Positions 13,701 through 25,700 of a DNA stretch of 60,000 bases are shown here, one piece after another. Numbering within the stretch: position 1 is the first letter of the stretch; each line of letters begins with the position of its first letter. The DNA lies in contig NC_092674.1 in the NCBI RefSeq assembly GCF_964355755.1, positions 23,960,001 through 24,020,000 of the forward strand, written 5' to 3'. The stretch comes from Antedon mediterranea. Lineage: Eukaryota > Echinodermata > Crinoidea > Comatulida > Antedonidae. The notes under the pieces were generated by a model. That model was not told the DNA's origin and did no database searches. It saw only the letters and a program-made list of their open reading frames with translations. Position numbers and translations under genes: made by a program.

Positions 13701-16700
13701 GACTGCAAAGTAAACTGACTGTTTTTTAATGGCCTGTACAGTCAGCTACAGGATGGATAATGTAATACATTATGTATAAAATGCTCCATTTATTCTATTG
13801 AATTTCGTTTCAGGTGTCATCTCGTCCGAGCCCTAAGATCAGGCCCAAAGCTCTTCAGGGTCTTAGCACAAAGTCGCAGCTGTTTGAAGGCTTAGAAGAG
13901 GAAGACGCTGTGATAAGATCAGATTCATTTGTGCCTAGACGAAGTGTGAAAAAGCTGGTAATAAAGAAAAAATCTCCTGGAGTATGTAGTTCTTGCTTTA
14001 AACTTATTTTTACTATAAAATAAAGAAATTACAGTAGAACCTGATTTAACGTTTCCCTGGATTTTACATACGCTTAAAATAATCGATGACGTCATCATTT
14101 TTTTACATTAGAGGAGCAATTTAACAACAAACAAAGCCATGGCTGTGTGCGGAATTCTGCTCTTTGTGACAAGCTACACACATGCATTTCCCCTACAGCA
14201 GCGACTGTTTTTATTGATAGAAAATACAAGAACATTGATATTTTATTTAACATATATTAAACGCACAGGCTGTACATACTGTACTTTTCTAGTTAGGCCT
14301 CACCTCTTGCTAGGCCTGCTAGCCTGGCCTGAATAGTCTAGGCCAGGCCTAGCTAGTGACCACCTGCATGCTGTACAGTAAAGTAGGCAAACACGGTAGC
14401 CTTTATAACAACGATCTCTACGTATTTGAGGTCAATTTAAGGTCCATCTGGATTTTACAAATCCCATGTTTTACGTACGCCTTTCGGTGCCGTACCGTAC
14501 GTAAAATGAAGGTTCTACTGTAATTAATATTTGTTTAAAATATTTTGAGGAAGCTAAAATTTCACATCCAAGCAATTAATTTTATATCTATTCGCCGTTA
14601 CCTGTCCAATACACAGCTTACAATAGTGAATTATGTGAAATGGTGTACAATGCATGCTGAGCATACCATCTTTGACATTAAATAGCAATGACTTCTCTGT
14701 GACGTATAAAAAATGGCTGAGAATTTCCAGACACTGTGTAAAGCTCTGTCTACACTATCAAATTTTATGCGACAAAAAAATGTGATGTGTCCATATGTGG
14801 GCATGATGATGTCATACCACTACCAACCATATTTGGCCATATCACTACCATATTTGGTAACATCACACAGTGATATACCCAGAATATTATTGTCTTTTTT
14901 AGGCAACCTTTGTGATATCCATCTAATATTATTTGTTCTTTTTTTCCAGGGATCATTTAATTCGCTTGGCTTTAGGAGATCTGAGGATGACTTGGTTTCG
15001 CCATTACCTCTATTCCCAACGGAATCTGTTTCTCAAAGTGGAGACACTTCAATGTCACAAACAAGGTAATAATTTGATCAGATATTAATTTTCTTTTGTG
15101 ATAGACACAATACATTTCAATGAATGAATTGTCACAATAACAACAACAACCTGTACCATGTAGTTCCATCTACCAATTTATGTAAAGAAGACATGTATAT
15201 TATGAAATCACACCATATGACAGCCCTTTGTTGTAGTGTAGTGATCTTGTCGCATGAGTGTTTTCACTTAAAACTCTTTATTGCAACAAGATATAAGCAT
15301 TATTGAATTATATACAAATAACAATAAAATATACAACTTCACATTTCAAATATAAAATTACATTAAAATATAAACCAAGTTATCTTATATTATAATATAG
15401 ATAATCTTATATAAAGTATTTGAAAACATAAAACCAGCACTGTGAATCTTGTGTTTAAGTTATTAGATTTCATGAACTTGCATTACAATTATATAGGATT
15501 AATCATTTTTATGCTGACTTTAACTAAAATGCCTTACCACGTTGACACACCGGTTCTCGTCAGATCACCGAAGTTAAGCGACGTTGGGCCAGGTTAGAGC
15601 TTGGATGGGAGACCATCTGGGAATAGCGGGTGCTGTATGTGGAGCGGGGGTCCCATTAGGCATTTGAAATCAGCACTGCTGACTCTTATGGCAGTCCCTG
15701 CATCTAGTATCTGCCTCAGACGTATTGGCTCCTCTTCTCTGGTTAAGGTGGGCACTGGATGAGAGAAGTCAATGGTCAATGTTGGGACCAGCCACAGGTG
15801 CATTAAACAGTCCTGGCTTAGTCTTCATTCAGATGAATGTAGACTAATTTACATTGTTGATTACGACAGAAGTTGGCCATATATTATCAACTTAAATAGA
15901 TATATTATGATATGAAGCAAATAAATTGATGGCATCTCCCACAAGGCAATGCATATGCCAACTGAACAGTCAATGAAAGCCTGATGTTCTCAATAGCGAG
16001 GTGTGGTTTAACAAAGCAATTAACATGTACTGATTCTATCTAGTTTTGTGTATTGTTAATTTTTCCTTTATTATGTTGTACACTGTTTAATACAAGCAGG
16101 TATTGACATTCAATGGCACGAGGAGCAGTAATAAGATATTGAATTGAATACAGATTGAAAAGATTTAATATACAGTACTATTTAGGGGAAACTATTTTAT
16201 GCTAGCTGTGAATGAGGCTCTTAATATTAGTTGCATCATTTCTGTTGCTAATGTGATATATTGAAATCAGAAATACACTGCATATGGTTTTGGGAAATTA
16301 TTTATACATGTGATGTGGAGCTTGTTTGAAATTCAATTTGGTTGGCACACCTAATAGAATGTAATCACATAAGATATTATAGAAGTCTTAAGATTGAGTG
16401 AAAACCCAGGATAGACAGATTCTGTGTGGGACAAGCTACACGGTTTTCCACTCACCGTTATCGCTCGTCTTTAAATTTTTGATTAGATTATTTTGAGTGT
16501 TAGTTTCAGTTTAGGACACTTGGCTATCCAGGTGCGCATGTATTGAAGTACAAGTACTTTTTAAAATAAGGGATTTGTTGCAGTCAAATGTCTACAACAT
16601 GGGTGAATTTTAATGGAGCATCACAATAGCATCTTTGGTATAGATAACACAATGTATTGACTCGTTCAGTGAACCATGTCAATATATTGCTAAAGGTATT

Positions 16701-19700
16701 CATTGTATATAACTATACTTAAAAACCACAAGAAGAAAAAACCACAATTGGGTGCCATTGGTCTAGGGAATTTATATGGGTGCTGTTGTTAATATTTTGT
16801 CCTGTTCCACCTTCAGCTTTGTTTACACTACTTTATTTTTTTGCACTTTAAAAGAACCGGATCCTGTTGCTAAGACTCCTACATAACAAATATGACAATA
16901 CATTGTATACTGAAATAAAGCTTGAAATAGCCAGAAATAACTTTAATTTCCTTATGTACTGACCTAAAATCCAATTAAAGTATCTGAAATTTTCCCCAAA
17001 TAGAGAGGGGGGAAAGAAGGGTGGGTTGAGGGAGAAGGAACAGTGGAGAGAAAGGGGAAAAGAGGAGGTTGAAAAGAAGAAGGGTGGAGTTGAAGAGGGA
17101 AAAGGGAAGGGACAAAAGAATGGTGGAGGAAGAGTGGAAAGAGAGGTGGAAAGGGGAGATTGAAAAGAAGGCTGGAGGAAAGAGAGGAGAGAAAGGGGAG
17201 GGAGACAAGAAGGGTGGAGAGAGAGGGAAGAGTGGCGAGAAAGGGGAGGTTGAAAAGGAGGGTGAATTCTTGCCTCTTTAGTTAATTAAAAATACTTTTT
17301 ATGGTGACTTTCCATGTTAAGACATTATTAATTAAATTATCAAATCTTCACTACTTTTGGATATTTATGCTAATTGCCACGGACATGTTTCCATTGAAAT
17401 TGAATTTTTTCTTTCTATTTTGTATCAGTCATCCAATAGGAGATGGTCATGATGTATTGGTAACAAGCCCAGCACATGAAGCAAGTAGTAGTCAGGAACC
17501 AGTGTAAGTATTTTAAATAAAGTTTATTTTGTGATCATCAAGAAATGCTTTTTAGCATTTAGCCGGCTATAACTTGTGACGTGAAAGAAAGACAATGCTG
17601 GCTGCGTTTTTATGGAAACTGGCAACATGCATGCTTTCTGTCGAATCTTTAGAAATCCATTAAAAAGAATATACTTTTAATACTGCATTTGATTTTTTAA
17701 AGCAATGTTTATTCCTCCAACATTTTATAAATGACCTGGCCTTTGTAATTAATTTACTTTATTTAATTCAATTTCTGCCATATACAATACAAAGAAAAAA
17801 CAAATTGAAATATTAAAGGGCAAGGAAAGGCCAAGGAAAGGCCAAACAAACAGGTGCTAAACACCTATGCTAGTATGATAGTAAAATTACCGACAGTGGT
17901 AGCACTCGACATGAAGGGACCCTAGGGGAGTTGAAAGTTGTGGTATGTGTCTTCCACACCTGTGCGCAATTCAGCCCAGTAGGCTGCAAGTGACAGGTTA
18001 TTCCCCCATTTACATTTACAGTGTTTGGGCCTGTTTCTGCTGCAACTGCTCAAAATACGGTATAAAATACGGTATTTTTTATACCGTATTTTTTAGTACC
18101 CCGTTTCTGCTAACAATACTTCTTGGGTGGTCGTGTTAAATTTCATCTTTTTTACCCAAATTGCCATTCATTTATTTGATCGATAATTAAAAGTCGCAAT
18201 AAAGGAAGTTTTACGTCTCACTTTCAACAGCCTAGCCCTAGTGATAGAGATGTTGTGAGAGCACAGAAAACATCGTAATGGGGACAATTAATTCGTTCCC
18301 TCCCCGAGTTATTGTATTTTGCAATGTTGTACTGCTTTCGCAGGCTCTTCAGCTTTGAGTTTACTTGCTTTGGAGACAAGTTTATTCCATACTCCTGCTT
18401 TATTTTTCGCGCCGCGGCTCTAGCCAGCTATGTCCCAGGAGGACACATTCATTAATAAGCTGTTTCATAGCGGTAGCTTTAGTATCTAAGGCTGACAGTT
18501 TTGTGAATTTGGAAACTCGACTATAATTTATAGGTAGCTGCTGGACCCAAAAAACGTCTGGGAGAAGAGAGTCTATATGAAAGCCTTTGCTGATAATACA
18601 GTATTATTGAGATGTAGACGGAAATCTGTAAAATCTTGTTTAATAAATAATAACTTCGTTTTTGCTGTCAACCAGGCCTGTATTATAATAAGTCACTGTC
18701 AAATAATCATTCGATAATGGTCAAAACTTTATTTTGGCTCTGTCAACATAAAGGGAAGTATTTATCAATGACTTTCTTTTTTATGACTGTCAATCTAGGC
18801 CAATGTTATAATTCAAAATGAAAATCCAACCTCTCTAATCAAAAGATTGAACTCGAAAACGGACCGTTTTTTTGAATTGGGTATGTTGAAACATTTCAAT
18901 ATTCATTTAAAAAAGTACATTAATTATGGTATTGATCAGTGGCTATAGAGGCGTAAAAACCCTCGGTCTATATCATGTAAAATGCACTGTGGAAGGGTCA
19001 TTATTAAGACTGCAAAATTGGGCTTATCAACAAATAAATACTTTCGTTCAAAATGTAAAATCAAGGCTGAAAAATTGGGCTTATCAATAACAAAATATTT
19101 TATTATTAGACGCGATAACATCAAGGATAATCAGTATAATTATTAATATAGCCACTGTTACTAGTTTTATTCTACATGCTAAAGTAAATAAAAATCCACT
19201 AGAAAACAAGCAAGTCTGAATGTTATGCTTATTAGCCATTCTATGTTTGTTACTGTAGGCCTATGATTGTTTGCAATGTCCACATATTATTTCCGTGGGC
19301 ATATCCATAGTGTATCACTCACAAAAAAGACGTGTGAGGTTCTTTCTTTAGATTTTGAAGAATGATTTGTGTTACAGGTTCACACAAGAGTCAAATGCTC
19401 AAGATATCAGCTAACGCCATGGGACCCTTGGCTTATCAATGAATAATAAATACAGTACTACTTTCGTTCAATTGAAATCGGAATCTGACCGTTTCATTAA
19501 ATTGGGTGTGATTAGGCCTAAACATATAATAATTTATTAAAAAGGTACAATAAAAACAAATGCATCAGAGGCGTAAAGAACCCACGGTCAATATCATGTA
19601 AAATATATATGGTATAAGCACTGTGGAAGGGGTCATTATTATTAAACTGGAAAATTCGGCTTATCAACAAATAAATACTTTCATTTAAAATGTAAAATAA

Positions 19701-22700
19701 GAATGCAAAATTGGGCTTATCAACAAATAAATACTTTCGTTCAAAATGTAAAATAAGACTGCACAATTGGGCTTATCAACAAATAAAATACTTTTTTTCA
19801 AAATGTAAAATTAAGACTGGAAAATTGGGCTTATAAACAAATAAATACTTTTTTTCAAAATGTAAAATTAAGACTGGAAAATTGGGCTTATAAACAAATA
19901 AATACTTCCGTTCAAAATGTAAGAAAACATTTTTTAAATATAATCCTTAAGCTTTGTCTATACTATCAAACTAAATATGATGTGCCCATATTATATAGAC
20001 ATGACGATGTCATATCACTACGATATTCGGGCACATCACACTTTTTTTGTTAAACTAGTTGGGACAGTGTAGACACAGAACTATGTGATCGAAACATAAG
20101 TCGGAATTGGACTGACGCGATTGATTTAATTGGGTATTTTTATTAATGTAATGATTCATTAAAAACTATAATACCGATACGCGTTTGGTATTGATCAATG
20201 GTGCAAAAAACCCTGAGAAATAATGTTATAACGCGATTTGGTGATAGCTTAGCAATAATACAACCCATATACTATTATTATAAATACCTATTACAAATCC
20301 ATTCATATAACTTTTGATCACGAACCGAAAATGTATAAATGTTATTCTACAGACAGTAATTATATATTCAAAAGCCATATTATTATTATTATCAATACCT
20401 AAATGCGATAGTAATAACCACATACATTATTCCCAATACAAGTTTGTGCGTTTAATTCTAGAAAGAAACGACTGTGCTGACAGGCCAATGACATAAATCA
20501 CAAGTAAAGTCCCAATTGTTCACTTGCGTTTTGATTGGCCGACCTATTATATTAGATTAATGAAGACTGTTCTTACAACTGCCCAGTCAAAAATTTACGC
20601 GGCGTTTTTTGTAAGAAATATTTCTTGTTTAGAAATGTCTTTATAAATGTGGTTGTCCCTTTTATTACCTTTTAGTTGGTCAGACATTTTAGCTTCCCCA
20701 CACACATTTATTTAGTAAAACTGTGACGTCTTTGCTCCACATTTTCGCCGAATATATCTATACATGTGTGTAAAGCAGCTAACAGCTACAGAAAATAAAA
20801 ACACGAATGGTGACCTTTTGTCATGTAAAAAAAAAATACGGTATTTTTTATTGGCAGCAGAAACGGGTACAAAAAATACGGTATAAATTTGTAAATACCG
20901 TATTTTATCCACAAATTTTGTGGGGAAAATACGGTATACAAAATACGGTATATTTTTTATGAGCGCAGTTTCTGCTGCCAAAAATATACCGTATATATAC
21001 GGTATTCAAAAAATACCGTATAATATACGGTATTTAGTTGGCAGCAGAAACAGGGCCTTTGACATTATTTGAATAAAATAAATCCCTCCTTTGAGACAGC
21101 CTTAAGGGTCTTTCACACCTGTTCCGGCATGGTTCCTGTCCAGCGCCGGCAAATCCAATCGAACGCCAATGTTTCGTTTTTACGCGGCCACGCGCATATT
21201 GAATGGCACATAGCCGTGTGAAGCGTCATAAAAACTAAACATTGGCGTTCGATTTGCCAGACCGGAACCGTGCCAGAACAGGTGTGAAAGACCCCTTAGC
21301 ACTTTGTTGTACCCTGAAGTGAAGTGACCTCCATCCACCCATATAATTATGTTAAGTTAACTGTTTGAAGAGGGGAAAAATAAACAAAACGAAGTTTTCC
21401 CCTAGACAAAAGTTCTACTTAATTAAATTCAAATTGTAATTGATGAATTAATATTTTGTTTTATGAATAATAATTCATTAATACTTTTAAAAAGCTATTA
21501 AATATAATTTGACCCGACATAAGCACAGTTCTATGACATATTTTACCATTTCATTGAACAATAATTTAATAAAGAAACTCTACTATTTTCAAGGATTATA
21601 CAACTTTTACAGGTTTTTTAACTTCAGAATTTGTATTAAAAACCATGTAAATCTATAGCTACTGTCAAAAGTGTATATTCTGTTATTTTGACTTCCTGTT
21701 CATCATTAAATATAAAAGTGTATGGTAAGTGTGTTGGTTTGTTTGTTATACAAATTTTCCTACAGCACTCATCCATGATAGTATACACATCCGGGCACCA
21801 TAGATACTGTAAACAGGTTTCATTTTAATAACTTTTTGTTTCTATAGTATAGCAAATCATTTGGTGAATTTACAGTGGCTACAATTACTACCAAATGGTT
21901 TTGTACATAAAGCATATATTCTGTTTAATGTTGACTGTACAATTAAACATTATACAGAATCTTAAATAATTAAATATAACAAACTTGTACTGTACTACCA
22001 TTTTAATGTCGTGCATGATCGAACACCACCATTAGATTTACACTTGTTCCATTTCAACTGTTTTGTTTCTTTAAGCAAATTATTTTCAGGTAGTTGACAA
22101 TAAGTATAATAATAATGCTTGAAAAGAATTCTTTCAATTGTGTTTATCTAAATGCCATGCAATCATAACCTTTCGTATTTTGAACTTTTCAACATTGTTT
22201 GTGTGGTTTATTGTGGCACCCCACACTTACCATCTTTTGATTGCTTAATGTTAAGCTATTTATAGATACCGTTGTGCTGTAAGTGCGTTCCTATTCCACA
22301 ATGCTTTTTTAACCCGATTTCTTTTCAGAAAACCAGAATAAAAACACCGATGTTTAGTAGCATATATATTATTAGCAAATACAATATGTATGCTGTTCTT
22401 AATATGTTTTCATGGAATGACATAAATGATAATTGTGACGATTTATTTACTTAATATTTACATTTTTTTTTTTTAATGTGTTCAAATGACGCAGTGTAAT
22501 TCTGGATATATATATAAAATTTAAAAGCTTAGAAATGTATATTTCCATATATATATTAATTAAAACTATTATAATTTAAATTCAGAAATGGACACAAACA
22601 AATAATGCATTGTAATATACTGTACTTTAAAACATTTAAAATATTTAAAATTTGCTATTCCTTCCATATTGCATTACAAACAATTAACATTTAAATTAAA

Positions 22701-25700
22701 TATTAATTTTTAAAAATGTGTGCATAATCTTTTTGTTGAACCGTATCAAACTACTCTAGTGCAGTTAGTAACTACACTTTAACCTGTTTTATACAATTTT
22801 CTAGCAAGCTTTTTTGGGTAATCATGCACTCTAGCTAGCAGTAAATTTGCCATTCCAAATTTTACTTGAATAAACTAAAACCATACATTGTATACACAGT
22901 AAAAAAAAGTTATTGCATTAACTAAATTAGAATCATTTTAACTCTGATTAAAGAATTGATTGTATTAATAATCAAACATTTGTATAGCGTCATACAAAGC
23001 GCAATTACCTTTATACCTGACTGATATTCCCAGATATATAAAACTTGATTGAGATTGATAGGGTGGGATTATACTTGAGCCTGGGATCACTATATTATTT
23101 ATAGTAGTCATGTCCATTGACAATAGACATCTATAGTATTTTGAAAACTTTAGTATATTGCCTGTTCGCGACAATAATATGCCTACCATTAACTGCAACA
23201 AATTGCTGTACAACTGGCTCAGTTGCAAGGTTATGATCAAATTCTTCAAGGAGTTTCCCATTATCATTGTAAAGTACGACTGTTCTGTCTGTAAGTCCTA
23301 CGATCATGCCAGAAGGAGCAATTGTAAAATCCCTGATGTTTGTCAGCAGGAGCGTTCTTTCGCGTTGACCATGAATTGTGTACTTCTCTATGACACTCCT
23401 GTATGACCATGAGTTTACATAGATGTGGTCTTTGTGAATTTTAAGAGTTGGATTCGCCTGTTTTGCAATGAATCCTGGAGAAGTAAACAACTCCTGTAGG
23501 AGTGTACCGTCAGGATCGTATTTTACACAGAACCATTCATATTTATCGTCTCTCAATGGTTGCCCGGGCAGTTCATCTGAAATGTTTAATACGCTTCGCT
23601 TTCGGTGAAACTTGGCTGAGAATAGTGATGGTAATTTTTGCCGACACATGGCATATATGTTACCTTGTGAATCAATTGCGATTGATGAAACATATTGCTG
23701 AGACTTTGTCCCGCTGTTGTCTGTTAAGTAGAAACTAACATTCGTATTTGACTTTATTATCTTTGTTGTGCCGTCTTTCTTTCGTTTTGCGGCAATGTCT
23801 TCTGTACGATTTTGGCTGAATATGTTTGCATTGCGTATGCTTTGATTGTTTAGATGTTTTCTCGGAGTAAAGCCCGCCCCTGAGCAATTTATTGGTAGTA
23901 GTTTGACTCGCTTGTGAAACTTTGTATACGAAATCGCAGTCACAACAAGAAGAAAGTTTCCATTTTGATTTGTTAATATGGATAAAAGCTTATTTCTGTA
24001 ACCAGGTACCTGTTGCATTGTTCTTATGTTGGCAATTTCAACGACACGGAAACGTTCTTCTTGTTCTGTAACTTCAAATAGCATATCTCGAACTTGGGTG
24101 ATAGTTGGACGGTCCTGATAGTCTTCCTGCCAGCACAGGAAGCCAAGGTTTTTCAATGTGTCTGGCCAGTTTTGTGGTACTGATAACGGAGGACTTGGAA
24201 CTAGTCTTTCCCTTGCCAGTTCAAAGTCTGTTTTACCATCAAAATGGCGTGTTCCTGTCATGATCTCCCAGATGACAATCATCAAAGAGTATACGTCTGA
24301 TTTCTTACTGACAAGCGGTGGATTGTTCAACCTCTCTGCCGCCATGTATCTCATTGTTCCACCCGCTTGCGAAGGTCTGGTCGTTGCTTCCAACGTGCGT
24401 GCAATACCGAAGTCGCAAGCTTTAAGACCATTCGGAAAGACGAGAAAATTAGCTGGTTTGATGTCTTGATGAATTATATTGTTTCCATGAAGATACTCAA
24501 TGGCAGCCACTGCATCATTTGACCAGGAATAATTTAGTTGTGCCGGTATCTGGACTCCACTCTGTAGTCGATCAGATAAACTTCCTGATGGCGTATACTC
24601 CATCACTATCATATTCCTGTGCTCTTTTGTGATGGCACCAATAAATTTTACAATATTTGGGTGGCTTAAGGTGGCATGATGTGATAGCTCTGTTTGGCAG
24701 AAGAACCGGCTGTCTTTAACGGCGACTGTACATTTCTTGTATGTAGCCCTGAATACGATAGTGTTGTTGGTTTCGGCAATGGAAAGTAGGTTATCCAGAT
24801 GCTGGTACGGAATCTCTTTAAATGGGGGATTGGAGGCCATGATACCTTTCTAAACGTCAGTCAAATCATTGTGTTTTAGTCTACAAGCTGAAATTAGAAA
24901 ATGAAAGCTCTGATGTACTTGGTTGACTGATATTATTTATTATTATTTGACCTGTTCACTGAACTGTGAAAATCCTTTGACCCCTGTCAGACTCTGTTAA
25001 TGTTTTATTTGGCAAGTCAGAATACTAGAATTAAGAATACCTTATAAATCATTATTATATATAAATAAAATAATACAATTGGGTTATGTATCAGTTTTTA
25101 CAATTACTTCTAGTTTGTTTTCTTGCTACCTAAATACATAGTAATCAATTATAGTTTTTTTTCAATAGTTTTTGTATGTTTTAGTGTTTGTTACCCACCC
25201 TCTGATTTGTATTGTAACTCTACTAAACTGCCAATTATTTAGATTAACCACAAAAAAGACTATAATATGTGTTTTTTTGTGTGGGATTTATGTACAAGTC
25301 TGCCTATATATCTATTTTACAGTACTTACCAAATATGCCACTCTCTGTCCAGGGTGGGAGGAAAAATGTGTGGTAAATATCTTTAGTTGAGACACGCGTC
25401 TTTATCTAATGGACGATATCTGCTTTCTGCAAATAACTATTCTTTATATCACCCTTTTACTGTCCTTACTGTGGATATGCTTGGGTGCTTCTTGTCTGGT
25501 AGACGAAGCATGTGATCCATGGCACGAACAGCCTATTGTATTCACTCTAATTGTGCTCACTCTTATAGTATATCCAAATTTTCTATTATATATCCAACTA
25601 TGTGTATTGTCTTTAGCTGGTTATTTGGATTCACAGTAGATAATTAGTTTCTATACAGAGGATATAACTTCCAAAATTATAAACACCCCCTCAATATTTT

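Larger units (their letters stand above)
15066..17428 (+). other. NUP98-96 intron 12
   Basis: Holds a 5S-rRNA-derived element (15531-15640 plus tail) and a 250-bp polypurine tract (17006-17262). The rest shows nothing recognisable. Confidence 0.75.

Noticed and set aside
15531-15640. Functional 5S rRNA gene
   Set aside because: Several substitutions from the conserved sequence and continuation into a SINE-like body without a terminator.
17069-17281. Lys/Glu/Gly-rich ORF
   Set aside because: Produced by the polypurine tract, which is open in all frames of one strand; no start context or homology.
24158-24469. + strand ORF inside the kinase gene
   Set aside because: Shadow frame opposite the kinase domain; no independent similarity.
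25172-25639. Two short hydrophobic ORFs upstream of the kinase
   Set aside because: Length and composition are as expected by chance in T-rich DNA; no family similarity and no splice links seen.
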